Assembly (NCBI GenBank): GCA_905181785.1
Contig: CAJIZC010000029.1
Location: forward strand, 1-50,251
Direction of reading: 5' to 3'
Source: an uncultured Candidatus Poseidoniales archaeon
GTDB taxonomy: Archaea > Thermoplasmatota > Poseidoniia > Poseidoniales > Poseidoniaceae
DNA length: 50,251 nucleotides
The notes below the pieces were generated by a model. The model was not told the origin of the DNA. It did not search any database and worked only from the letters and a program-made list of their open reading frames with translations. A program made the position numbers and the translations under genes. Positions 32,015 to 40,460 of this stretch are shown piece by piece (the stretch's first letter is position 1; each line of letters begins with the position of its first letter).

Positions 32015-34831
32015 ATGGCGAACTCATGGAAGGCACTTGCTGCAATTCTCTTGCTCGGATTGGCCACCTTGCCCCTCAATGTTAGCGCAATCCAAGTGGG
32101 CGATATTCAGGCTTCAGCCGAAGGGGTTTCGTTTTCCCCATCCGCTCCTAAAGCAGGGGATACCGTCGAGATTTCACTCTCCCTTTACAACAGCGGGGGG
32201 AGCTACGCCACTGATGTCGAGTATACTTTTTACCGCAACGCACTCGGTTCTGATAACATCATCGAACAGGGCCGAACCGACATCGATTCGCAAACAGTCG
32301 AACAAGTTTCGACTCAATGGATCAACGTCGGTGAAGGTGAACACGAAGTTGTGATTCAGATTGAACACCCCCGTGACTCTGGAGTCATGGCTGATTTCTA
32401 TGTGCCATTCACCGTGACTGGCCTTCCCAACCTCAAGGTGACAACGCTTGAGGTTTCACCCTCGACCGGTATTTTTGCCGGCGATACGGTTACCCTCTCC
32501 ACACTCGTTCGAAACACTGGCAGCGAACCGGCAGCAGCGAGTACCCTCCATCTAGACTTACCCGGGAATGAAAATCAAGACCTCGCTACGCCGGAGTTGA
32601 GCGCTGATAATTCAACATGGGTCAACACGACCTTCATTGCTCCAGCAAGTGGAACTCACACCATCTATGCGACTCCAGACTATCAGTCGGTGGTCGAAGA
32701 ATCCTCAGAAGTGAACAAGCAGGAGAGCGTCGAGTTCCTTGTAGAAACTCGAATGGATGTCTATCACCAAGGTGAGATGACGGTTGAAATCGAAGAAGGG
32801 GCCCTCGAAGGTCCATGGGTCGTCACAGGACGCCTCGCCCGAACCAACGGAAGCGGGACCACCGAAGTTCCAATGTGGCTCGAAATCCCCGATGAGAACG
32901 GCGGGAAAGTCACCTCTGCCCCCTTCACGGTAACCCTGGCCGGAGAAGGCTATGCTGAGAAAGAATGGACGCACACGCTGACATCGAGCGATCTCAGTTC
33001 TCTTTCAGTTGGCCAACATCAAGTCACCGCTCAAATCGATCCGTTCGACAATGCGGCGTTCATTCAAGAGTCCCAAGACAACGATCGAACCACCACCTCT
33101 CTCTCGATTTTCCCAATCCCGGATGTCTTTGTTGATTCGATTGCAATCGCTTCAAGCCCGTCGGTAAATTCTGGTGAAAAAGTGACCTGGCGCGTCAGCA
33201 TGAGCAACAATGGAGCCATTCAAGTCTCAGGAAAACTCCACTACACGTGGGAGGGTGCTGAAGACACTTCACCTGTGATCTATCTTGATCCGGGCCAATT
33301 CAGAACATGGGAAGTTGAATTGACAACTTCGTTGGGCGCACACCAAGCGACGTTTGTTGCTGGTTGGGTCCCACTGGCTGGCAGTTGGGATTCAAACCCA
33401 CTGAACAGTGAAGCCAATGGGGTTGTTGCTGTTGAAGCAGAATTGCGCCTCGAATGGTGGCTTTCCTCCCTCAGCATTGTTGATGCGAACGCTGAACCCG
33501 CTTCTTCCCCCCTTGATGCAGGCGAAACCTACACCCTCGCCATTGACCTCACAAGCACCGAAACGGGGAGCCTGACCTTCGATTGCCTCGATGGCAACAA
33601 CGAGATGCTTGCCAACCTGAGCGCATCGGTTGAAACCCGTGGCGATCGTGTCTCTTTGACGTGTGATTTCGTTGCTTATGCACCGATTTCCACCGTTCGC
33701 CTTGTTCCTTCCGACCCAACGGTCACCTCAACCTTCACTCGAACATTCACCACAGTGCTCACCGATGCTGCTATCGAGGACCTGAACGACAACGCCGAAA
33801 TGGGCACGCTAAGCCTGATTGGTTTGGGAGCTCTTATCCTTCTCGGGGTCTTGGTGGTCGCCATCTTGATGACCCGTGACCGGGAAGAAGAAGTCGAGCG
33901 GGACATCTTTGATTACTGCCCTTCATGCGATGGGGAACTTGAGGGTGATGAAGATCGCTGCCCTCACTGTGCATTCAACCTCAAAAAGGCTCGAAAGCAA
34001 TTCCACGACTGCAATGAATGTGGTGAATCAATCCCAGATTTGCTTGATAACTGCGTTTACTGTGGTGCCGACCAAGACGTCGCTTCCTACTTCGAACAAC
34101 GCACGCGAAGGGAGCCAACGGTGAAGGAAATAGTATCCTTACCTGACCCAGAAGAAAACGAGGATGAGATCGTCACAGGAACCGAAGACTTCGCCCAAGC
34201 CGTCAAGGAGTTTGGATACGACGAAGACAACCTCGGAGAAGAGTGGGATGAAAACATTCTCAATGCAGAAGCAGAGGTTGAAGCCGCTTACGATCGTCGC
34301 AACGCGGAAGAAGTTGAGCGTGAGAACATGACTGAAGAAGAACTCGAAGCCTATGGCAACACGGTTACGACCACGCTCAGGGGCATGGACGAACTTGGTG
34401 CAGACGGCGTCGACATCGATGCCCTTCTGAAAGCCAAGGGTGAAGTGATCTCGCTCAAGGATGAGGGCGATGATGGTTCTGAACTCAGCGCCAGCGATGC
34501 AAAGATTCGCGGTCGCTTGTATGAGATTACAGGCGAGGATGGCATCATGCCTGGTGACAAGGTGCATGTTGGTATGCAAATGACTGACAACGCCCTTGCT
34601 GGTAATGAAGTGGCTGATGCAACAAGCGATTTCACAATGACCGAGGAAGAAGAAAAGCCGTTGACGGCCGACAACCCTGAGGCATCGAAGCCAAAGCAAT
34701 CCCGCCGCCGCGCTCCTCGCCGTAAGACTGCAGAAGAAGCAGCACCTGAGATGTCTGAATGTGGCGCTTGTGGTGCTGACTTGGCCATGGACGCCAAGGA
34801 ATGTGGCACGTGCGGTGCGAAGTTCGAGTGA
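32015..34831 (+). CDS. CARDB-repeat surface protein with cytoplasmic zinc ribbons
   Basis: 938 residues from ATG 32015 (MANSWKALAAILLLG); the frame is open further upstream but the signal peptide (ALAAILLLGLATLPLNVSA) fixes the start. The extracellular part has CARDB-like beta-sandwich repeats (NSGGSYATDVEYTF, NTGSEPAAASTLHLD and NNGAIQVSGKLHY). One membrane helix lies near 598-622 (SLIGLGALILLGVLVVAIL). Behind it, three zinc-ribbon knuckle pairs follow: CPSC/CPHC, CNEC/CVYC, and at the very C-terminus CGAC/CGTC. A long acidic linker of about 200 residues separates the second pair from the last. The tail is followed by basic residues (KPKQSRRRAPRRK) before the last ribbon. The cytoplasmic part is larger than in the other two zinc-tailed surface proteins of this window and may bind partners or nucleic acid; this is inference. 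Confidence 0.85.
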   Translation: MANSWKALAAILLLGLATLPLNVSAIQVGDIQASAEGVSFSPSAPKAGDTVEISLSLYNSGGSYATDVEYTFYRNALGSDNIIEQGRTDIDSQTVEQVSTQWINVGEGEHEVVIQIEHPRDSGVMADFYVPFTVTGLPNLKVTTLEVSPSTGIFAGDTVTLSTLVRNTGSEPAAASTLHLDLPGNENQDLATPELSADNSTWVNTTFIAPASGTHTIYATPDYQSVVEESSEVNKQESVEFLVETRMDVYHQGEMTVEIEEGALEGPWVVTGRLARTNGSGTTEVPMWLEIPDENGGKVTSAPFTVTLAGEGYAEKEWTHTLTSSDLSSLSVGQHQVTAQIDPFDNAAFIQESQDNDRTTTSLSIFPIPDVFVDSIAIASSPSVNSGEKVTWRVSMSNNGAIQVSGKLHYTWEGAEDTSPVIYLDPGQFRTWEVELTTSLGAHQATFVAGWVPLAGSWDSNPLNSEANGVVAVEAELRLEWWLSSLSIVDANAEPASSPLDAGETYTLAIDLTSTETGSLTFDCLDGNNEMLANLSASVETRGDRVSLTCDFVAYAPISTVRLVPSDPTVTSTFTRTFTTVLTDAAIEDLNDNAEMGTLSLIGLGALILLGVLVVAILMTRDREEEVERDIFDYCPSCDGELEGDEDRCPHCAFNLKKARKQFHDCNECGESIPDLLDNCVYCGADQDVASYFEQRTRREPTVKEIVSLPDPEENEDEIVTGTEDFAQAVKEFGYDEDNLGEEWDENILNAEAEVEAAYDRRNAEEVERENMTEEELEAYGNTVTTTLRGMDELGADGVDIDALLKAKGEVISLKDEGDDGSELSASDAKIRGRLYEITGEDGIMPGDKVHVGMQMTDNALAGNEVADATSDFTMTEEEEKPLTADNPEASKPKQSRRRAPRRKTAEEAAPEMSECGACGADLAMDAKECGTCGAKFE

Positions 34832-34992
34832 TCGTAGGAAGAGGGCGCCCGTCGGCTTTCATAGGGTACGTCACAGCTTTCGCTCGGCAGGTCCACACGT
34901 CATTCGGGCAAGGTAAGCCATGGCTTCTGCATCTTCAACCCCTCGGAAGAACCTGCACTGAATTGATATGCGAGGCGCGGCTGGCCTAGACG

Positions 34993-35538
34993 ATGAAGCG
35001 GTACCTTCTCCCTCTGGCGTTGGTTCTCACCGTGATGCTTTCAAGCACGGCAGGATGCATGGGCTTGATTCAAGCCCGTGAGAGCCTTGAAGCCATGCGC
35101 GGCGAAGCCAGTTCTTCAGTGACCGTTGAGAGCATTAGCCTCAGCCATGTCTTTGATTCGGTCGAGATTGAACCTTACATCAATTCTTCTTCCATTGAGG
35201 TAGGACCCGATTCTACAGAACTGGTCATCTATCGGAAAGTCACCATCACAGGCACGGACAGCGTTGCCTGCTTTGACGGTGGCATAACTCGGTATGTCCG
35301 CGCAACGCTGGTGGATCCAAACGGCGATACTCAATGGGAGTTGGATGAATGTGAAGATGTTCAACCAATCACGGTTACGATTCCCTCAGACCCAAGCCTC
35401 GCAATTGGGACTTGGACGCTCTCAGTCGAAGCTCGAGGCCTTGGCATTCCAGGAACAGCGGCTCAAGACACGTTTACGATAACCGTCAGTGTCCAAAACA
35501 CATGCACCATCTATCCACCGAGTGAAATCTGTGGATGA
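34993..35538 (+). CDS. Small lipoprotein of unknown function
   Basis: 181 residues. The N-terminus MKRYLLPLALVLTVMLSSTAGC is a signal peptide with a lipobox (STAGC, Cys22), so the protein is probably lipid-anchored outside the cell. The mature part is one beta-rich domain with three to four further cysteines (CFDGG, DECED, NTCTIYPPSEIC), perhaps disulfide-bonded. No family recognised. The 161 bases upstream hold a weak TATA-like TTGATATG near 34961 and otherwise nothing I can name. It converges on the Cas4-like gene with only two bases between the stop codons. Confidence 0.75.
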   Translation: MKRYLLPLALVLTVMLSSTAGCMGLIQARESLEAMRGEASSSVTVESISLSHVFDSVEIEPYINSSSIEVGPDSTELVIYRKVTITGTDSVACFDGGITRYVRATLVDPNGDTQWELDECEDVQPITVTIPSDPSLAIGTWTLSVEARGLGIPGTAAQDTFTITVSVQNTCTIYPPSEICG

Positions 35539-35540
35539 AC

Positions 35541-36737
35541 TCACACCAGTGATTCACTGCATGCGTAGCGACGCGAGCAGTTTCTGCACTTACCGGGTCG
35601 GTCGTGGTTGCGTTTGGCACCACCTTCAACCATCAAACGCTGGATTTCACTGATGCCGTTCAAGAGGTCCTGCTTAGCCTCAGCCGTCCAATCAATTTGG
35701 TGGAGGTTCTCCTGACCGTAACGAATCACTCCGTAAGGTGAGCTTTTCTTGGTGCTGACTTCGACAAGGTGCAAGTAAGCCAGGAGCTGCATCCGATGGG
35801 ACGGGTGTGGTGACCGCGGTACTTTGCCGGTTTTTTGTTCGACTGGAATGAACTCTCCGTCAACGATGACGATCTGATCTGGTCGCCCGCGAAGCCCTGT
35901 GACCTCGTCAATCAAGAGGTTGGTCGAAGCGTCATCATCCGAATAAGCGACCTCTGCATCAGAATCCAAATCCACATTTTTCCGAACCATTTCAAGAGCG
36001 TTTTCAGAAAGCAGAACACGTTGCAGTTGCCAGGAGGCAGCAAGGGTCCACCCCATTGCGGTGAGGAATAAAATGAAGGTCGCTTGAGATCGATTATCGG
36101 CACCAGCAAGCGCAATTGCGTGCAACACCAGAACGATGGCACCAAAGAATAAGGACACTTCAGTTCGCCCGGCTTCAAACCAGCCACCGATGAAGTTTTG
36201 ATGTTCAAACACCGGTTGTATTTCCTCATGCTCCTGAATAATTCGTGTTCGTGTTTGGGACACAGTTTCATTCCACCCCAACCAATTTCGCCACGGCAAG
36301 TACGTCGCAATTAACCCCGCTATCAACAGCATGAGGGCCCACAAGGTGAGGTATCGGGCAAGATCTATGGGCGTGCGGAGCACATCGTCGATGTAAGTGA
36401 AAGCAATTCCGTCGATGATGAAGGCAATCGTTACTGAAAACCACCACGTCCAAATGATGGTTGCGCGCCGCGCCTCGGATTTCTTTTCCCTGAAGGACTC
36501 CATTTGCTCGTGAATCTCTGCGTGTTTTTTGACGCCGGCCTCAATTGCCTCGCCTTGGCCAGAATTCCCTTCTCGGGACAGCGCCCATGACAACGGGCAA
36601 TATTCATGACGTTCCAAGTCGCTTGCGCTGAGGTTGAGCGCGTTGTTGTTTTCGTCCCTCCAAATCTCATCATTGTGCAAACTGGCTCCATAGGACCCGA
36701 TTTTGGAAGGATTTGAGCCCAACGAATCCTCTGCCAT
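35541..36737 (-). CDS. Cas4-like PD-(D/E)XK nuclease with inserted membrane helices
   Basis: A 398-residue protein with the pattern of Cas4/RecB-type iron-sulfur exonucleases. The conserved parts are Cys47 in HEYCPLSWAL, His72 in VKKHAEIH, Asp287 in GRPDQIV, Glu300 and Lys302 in VEQKTGK, Gln317 and Tyr321 in MQLLAYLHLVE, and a C-terminal C384-x2-C387-x5-C393. One Cys at the front and three at the back is the classic 4Fe-4S arrangement of this family. Between His72 and Asp287 lie about 200 residues with four hydrophobic segments (about 93-115, 129-147, 195-212 and 219-236), which split the nuclease core. No cas1, cas2 or CRISPR array is nearby. Cas4 proteins are typically about 160-220 residues, matching this protein without the insert. 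Substrate and role unknown; DNA repair or defence are options. Confidence 0.8.
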   Translation of the reverse strand: MAEDSLGSNPSKIGSYGASLHNDEIWRDENNNALNLSASDLERHEYCPLSWALSREGNSGQGEAIEAGVKKHAEIHEQMESFREKKSEARRATIIWTWWFSVTIAFIIDGIAFTYIDDVLRTPIDLARYLTLWALMLLIAGLIATYLPWRNWLGWNETVSQTRTRIIQEHEEIQPVFEHQNFIGGWFEAGRTEVSLFFGAIVLVLHAIALAGADNRSQATFILFLTAMGWTLAASWQLQRVLLSENALEMVRKNVDLDSDAEVAYSDDDASTNLLIDEVTGLRGRPDQIVIVDGEFIPVEQKTGKVPRSPHPSHRMQLLAYLHLVEVSTKKSSPYGVIRYGQENLHQIDWTAEAKQDLLNGISEIQRLMVEGGAKRNHDRPGKCRNCSRRYACSESLV

Positions 36738-36838
36738 GAACCTAAGTCGAGCGCCTTAGACTTGAGTTCTTCCACGATGTGAGTCGCTAATTTCATCCCA
36801 TTTCCTGCAAGGGCTTGGTTGCATTCGCTACGAAGCGG

Positions 36839-36847
36839 TTTAATATA
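36839..36847 (+). promoter_or_regulatory. TATA box of the ribosomal protein uS2 gene
   Basis: TTTAATATA preceded by purine-rich CGAAGCGG, which can serve as the BRE. The element lies about 35 bases before the uS2 ATG at 36881, predicting a transcript starting near 36870 with a short leader that includes GAGGT. Assignment by eye. Confidence 0.5.
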
Positions 36848-36880
36848 GGGTTCAAGTCGGGCGATTGCTGAGGTTTAGCA

Positions 36881-37489
36881 ATGTCCGAAGAAACTACCTT
36901 ACTCGTGCCCTTTGAATCCTATGAGGAAAACGCGGTGAACATCGGTACTCAACAAAAGAGTGCAGATATGGCCCGTTTCATCGAAACCGTTCGCGAAGAC
37001 GGTCTCTACCTCCTCGATGTCAACATGACCGACGCTCGAATCCGCTCCATTGCAGAATTCCTCAACCGGTATGATTCCCCTCGAATCATGGTTGTTTCCG
37101 CTCGGCAATACGGACAACGCCCAGCTCGTAAGTTTGCAGAAGCAATTGGCGCAAATGCGGCCGTTGGCCGTTTCATCCCAGGATCCTTGACCAATCCGGT
37201 CTTGCGCTCGTATGTGGAACCTGACATTCTGTTTGTCACTGACCCAGCCGCTGACCAACAAGCACTTCGTGAAGCTGTCAACTCTGGCTTGCCAATCGTC
37301 GGCATCGTCGACGCCAACAACAACCTCCGCAACGTCGATGTGGCGCTCCCTGCAAACAACAAGGGCCGCCGTTCGCTCGCTCTGATCTACTGGCTTTTGG
37401 CCCGTGAAGTGCTCAAGGCTCGTGAAGCAACCACCGACGAGGACTGGGCAGCAGCTCAAGACCTTGAAGACTGGCAATCCACCTTTTGA
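36881..37489 (+). CDS. rpsB: Small-subunit ribosomal protein uS2
   Basis: A structural protein of the small subunit near the 5' end of mRNA. It is the archaeal/eukaryotic type, with the typical LLVPFESYEENAVNIGTQQKS start, RFIPGSLTNPVL, PDILFVTDPAADQQALREA and the C-terminal LPIVGIVDANNNLRNVD. In many archaea the gene sits in the rpl13-rps9-rpoN-rpoK-eno cluster. Here it stands alone between a Cas4-like gene (divergent) and a dihydrouridine synthase gene (convergent). 202 residues is normal. Confidence 0.96.
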   Translation: MSEETTLLVPFESYEENAVNIGTQQKSADMARFIETVREDGLYLLDVNMTDARIRSIAEFLNRYDSPRIMVVSARQYGQRPARKFAEAIGANAAVGRFIPGSLTNPVLRSYVEPDILFVTDPAADQQALREAVNSGLPIVGIVDANNNLRNVDVALPANNKGRRSLALIYWLLAREVLKAREATTDEDWAAAQDLEDWQSTF

Positions 37490-37495
37490 GCAGGC

Positions 37496-38530
37496 TCACT
37501 CAGCGGGTTTACCCGCTAAGAACGAACTGATACCATCTGCGAACGCTTCTGGCGTTGGTGCACCATGCATGATGTTTCGAATTTTTTTCGCACCAGGCAG
37601 TCCTTTTGTGAACGCCACGGCATGACGTTGCATCCAGCGAGGTTGAAGCCCCGTCGTATGATTTGAAAATTCGATGTACTTGTCCCAGCACCAACGCCGT
37701 GAAGCAAACGACTGGCTTGTTACAGACCGTTCATACCATGCCTCAGCGTTGGCTTTGATCCACGGCAAATCTTCCTCTTTCATCCATCCGAGCCCGACTT
37801 TTATCTCGCCAAACACAGAAGGGCGGCCGATGGCGCCTCGTCCAACCATCAATCCAGCCGCACCTGTCACTTCCAGACAATCCTTGGCGCTCGCAGCATC
37901 CACAACATCACCGTTAGCAACGACAGGCACCTCGACGCCTTCGACGATGGCTTTGATTGAATTCCAGTCCGCTTCACCCGAATACCGCTGGCGAAGGGTT
38001 CGACCATGAACGCATAGGCGGGATGTTCCGATGCCTTCGAGCGCCTTACAAATTTCAAGAGCGTTATTTGCACCTTGTCCTGTTCCAAGCCTCATTTTGG
38101 CTGTGACTGGGACATCAACCCGTTCAATGATTCCATCAACCATGGCCACGAGGTTGTCAGGTTCCCCCATCAGTGCAGCTCCAGCACAGATTTTGGTGAC
38201 CTTTGGCGCTGGGCAACCAAAGTTGAGGTCGATGATGTCCGCAGTTGGGGCAAGCATTTCTGCTGCGGTTGCCATGTCGCCCGGGTCGCCTCCAAAAATT
38301 TGAGGTATGAATGGTATTTCCGTGGCATGGGATTCCATTTTCCGCCAAGACACCGCCGCTTCTCTGCTCAATGCGGTGCTGTTGGTGAATTCAGTGATGG
38401 TCACATCGGCTCCACAGGCCTTGGCTAACAACCTGAACGGCAAATCGGAAACGCCTGCCATCGGAGCCAAAAACAACGGCCGCGGTTCACCATCCCACGG
38501 TCCAGGTTTCGGTGCGATGTGCTGTGGCAT
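37496..38530 (-). CDS. dus: tRNA-dihydrouridine synthase
   Basis: Reduces uridine to dihydrouridine in the D-loop of tRNA using FMN and NADPH. The TIM-barrel start is FLAPMAGVSDLPFR. The catalytic Cys106 lies in NFGCPAPKV. AKMRLG supplies the conserved lysine, CVHGRTLRQRYSG the histidine and arginine, and VVANGDVVDA and GLMVGRGAIGRP the phosphate-binding loops. 344 residues, standard. ATG 38530 follows AGGTGAACAACA. The gene ahead on the same strand, a winged-helix protein, ends 11 bases before it, so the two are probably one operon. It converges with uS2, the stops being six bases apart. Confidence 0.94.
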   Translation of the reverse strand: MPQHIAPKPGPWDGEPRPLFLAPMAGVSDLPFRLLAKACGADVTITEFTNSTALSREAAVSWRKMESHATEIPFIPQIFGGDPGDMATAAEMLAPTADIIDLNFGCPAPKVTKICAGAALMGEPDNLVAMVDGIIERVDVPVTAKMRLGTGQGANNALEICKALEGIGTSRLCVHGRTLRQRYSGEADWNSIKAIVEGVEVPVVANGDVVDAASAKDCLEVTGAAGLMVGRGAIGRPSVFGEIKVGLGWMKEEDLPWIKANAEAWYERSVTSQSFASRRWCWDKYIEFSNHTTGLQPRWMQRHAVAFTKGLPGAKKIRNIMHGAPTPEAFADGISSFLAGKPAE

Positions 38531-38541
38531 TGTTGTTCACC

Positions 38542-39648
38542 TCATGCCTCGATTTGTTCCAAGAGTTCGCTCACCCTTCGCATCCTACGGAGCACGCGGT
38601 CAAGGCGATCGAGGACTTGTTGCGCAACGTCTTGAGGACGTTCGCCCGACATGCGATGACCCATTGGAAGTCGACCACCCAGGAGGTTTAACAGCAACAT
38701 TTGTTCAGTGGCATCGACCTGCTTCAAGGCACCATCAACATCCTCAACGGTGAGTTTTCCTTTCTTCAATTGCTTCAAAAGAGCTGACTGTTGTTTGGTG
38801 TTCAACAGCCGTTGGAATCCCCCCTTCTTGAGCATCCAATCTTCACCCCTTCGTTGGTGCTGTGCAATCATTGCCGCCCATAGAGCCACGCTGAGGCGGT
38901 CGATTCGAGCGACTCGCTCAACAGTCCCACTCGCTCGGAATCGTTCGAGTATTCTTCCAAGTCTTGCTTTTGGCCCATCGATCAGTTCTGCCGCTTCATC
39001 CAATGAAAGCGGTGCGTCGCGAGTGAGCAGCACCTCAAACAATTGAACCGATATTGAGGAAGCCTTGGCTTCCTTGCCAGGGCGTTCACCGAGCAGACCA
39101 AAATCCCCCATCCACTGTGAGAGTTCACTTGTCATTCCATCCTCGCGAAGAGGGCGGGCCTCAACCACGCCAAGAACGAGTGGAGGGGTGTCGCTTTCAG
39201 GTACCTCAAGGGCCATGCGCAAGGGTTGTCGATCCCATTGGTTTTCGATCAGGGCCAATCGCTGTCGAACGATGGTTTGGGTTTGAACCGTGAAAAATTC
39301 GATGGCATTGTGCAAAGATCCACCGCGCAGGTAGTAGCGACGCCATCCTTTACCTTCGTTCGTGTAGCCGACAAGCCCCGATTCGACCAAGCGAGAGAGG
39401 TGATGGTTCAATGAGGCTGGTGTTAAGGCCAACTCATCGGCCAGCATCTGTGCGTCCCAACTCGAAGTGGGCTGTGCAAACAGGAAATCTCGGAGCAGAC
39501 GATGCACGGGTCCCGCTCGTCCAAGATCGGCGGTTGCTTCACCTCGTTTGCGGACCAAGCACAAACTTTCGATGAACCACGCTACAAGCCCGTCGATGTC
39601 ACGCTCAGTCGTCGGGAGGGGGACCTCTTGAATTCGCACGCTGAACAT
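38542..39648 (-). CDS. Large winged-helix transcription regulator
   Basis: 368 residues when started at ATG 39648 (MFSVRIQEV). An open frame extends to 39786 but would overlap the next gene. A winged helix-turn-helix lies near residues 55-110: DAQMLADELALTPASLNHHLSRLVESGLV, then the wing GYTNEGKGWRRYYLRGG. This pattern matches the ArsR/MarR type. A second, weaker helix-turn-helix (DEAAELIDGPKARLGRILERFRASGTV) lies near 215-245. The remainder is helical, with a basic C-terminus (LDRLDRVLRRMRRVSELLEQ). No ligand domain recognised. It is the first gene of a pair with dus and the third of three regulator genes in a row, suggesting a local regulatory group. Targets unknown. Confidence 0.8.
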   Translation of the reverse strand: MFSVRIQEVPLPTTERDIDGLVAWFIESLCLVRKRGEATADLGRAGPVHRLLRDFLFAQPTSSWDAQMLADELALTPASLNHHLSRLVESGLVGYTNEGKGWRRYYLRGGSLHNAIEFFTVQTQTIVRQRLALIENQWDRQPLRMALEVPESDTPPLVLGVVEARPLREDGMTSELSQWMGDFGLLGERPGKEAKASSISVQLFEVLLTRDAPLSLDEAAELIDGPKARLGRILERFRASGTVERVARIDRLSVALWAAMIAQHQRRGEDWMLKKGGFQRLLNTKQQSALLKQLKKGKLTVEDVDGALKQVDATEQMLLLNLLGGRLPMGHRMSGERPQDVAQQVLDRLDRVLRRMRRVSELLEQIEA

Positions 39649-39734
39649 AGATGATGTGGCCCGACGAGGGCTTTTGAAGGCTATGCAGTAAATGGCGCTT
39701 GAGCGGCGAAAAATGAACTCGATGCCCGAAACGG

Positions 39735-40460
39735 TCAGCGCCGTTCGTCGTGCCAGTCGTAATCCACGGCCTTGGTACCGTGCCATTCAATGTCCATGTC
39801 GATGTGGGCCATCAATTCAATCCGGTCTTCACGAAGGATGCCTCTTCGCCGAAGAACCTTCACTGCAGAATGGGTTGTTGCCCTAGAGCGGCCTATACGC
39901 CGAGCCAATGCGGCTTGACTTCGGGGCACGCCTTCCTTGACGATGTCTTCGATGATCAACCGTTGGACGAGAGACAACCCGATTGGTAAAGCCGCCGCCG
40001 CCCGTTCCTGGTTGACGTTGATGCCACGGAAGATCTCAATTTGAGTCGGATCGCCTGCAAAGTAGCATGTGCGACCGTTGACCGGCAAGACGGTGACGCT
40101 CTTGCAGGTTTGTAACACATCCAAGTGATGGCGAAGGGTGCCGTTGGCTGCGCTCAAGGTCGATTGCAATTCCCGATAGCACAAGCCGGGGTGCTTTTCC
40201 AACGTGGAAAGAATTCGACGGCGGAGTGGATGTTCAAGCGCTCGGGCTTTGGTCGAAACACTGCCAGCCGCCATGCCGCCAACGGCGCTTGCTGCTGCGG
40301 CAAAACCCCCTGCGAGCCCAGCAACCCCTCCTGCTGCAGTCGCTAGCCCTGCGGCCAACCATGGACGCTGGCGAACCCATTGAGCAAGCAAAGGCATGAG
40401 TTGTGGTTGACCTTCTGGTTTGTTAAAGCATCCCTCAGGTGCTTGAACGGCATGGATCAA
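39735..40460 (-). CDS. Membrane-anchored tandem winged-helix regulator
   Basis: 241 residues from a TTG at 40460 that overlaps the stop of the upstream gene (TTGA); ATG 40397 (MPLLAQWVRQRPW) is the alternative and keeps all domains. A Gly/Ala-rich hydrophobic stretch at about residues 34-65 (AAGLATAAGGVAGLAGGF) looks like one or two membrane segments. HTH1 (LRRRILSTLEKHPGLCYREL) has the wHTH form used by thermophilic-archaeal and Thermoplasmata regulators. HTH2 (VQRLIIEDIVKEGVPRSQAALARRI) follows near 170-205. A membrane-bound DNA-binding protein could sense the envelope; this is inference. A short gap of 86 bases separates it from the next regulator. Confidence 0.78.
   Translation of the reverse strand: MIHAVQAPEGCFNKPEGQPQLMPLLAQWVRQRPWLAAGLATAAGGVAGLAGGFAAAASAVGGMAAGSVSTKARALEHPLRRRILSTLEKHPGLCYRELQSTLSAANGTLRHHLDVLQTCKSVTVLPVNGRTCYFAGDPTQIEIFRGINVNQERAAAALPIGLSLVQRLIIEDIVKEGVPRSQAALARRIGRSRATTHSAVKVLRRRGILREDRIELMAHIDMDIEWHGTKAVDYDWHDERR

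Noticed and set aside
35541-36737. CRISPR-Cas locus suggested by the Cas4-like protein
   Set aside because: No repeat-spacer array and no cas1, cas2 or effector genes are seen anywhere in the window.
37502-37517. Hairpin AGCGGG-TTTA-CCCGCT as terminator of the uS2 gene
   Set aside because: It lies in the coding end of dus, is only six pairs long and has no T-run; it may be chance.
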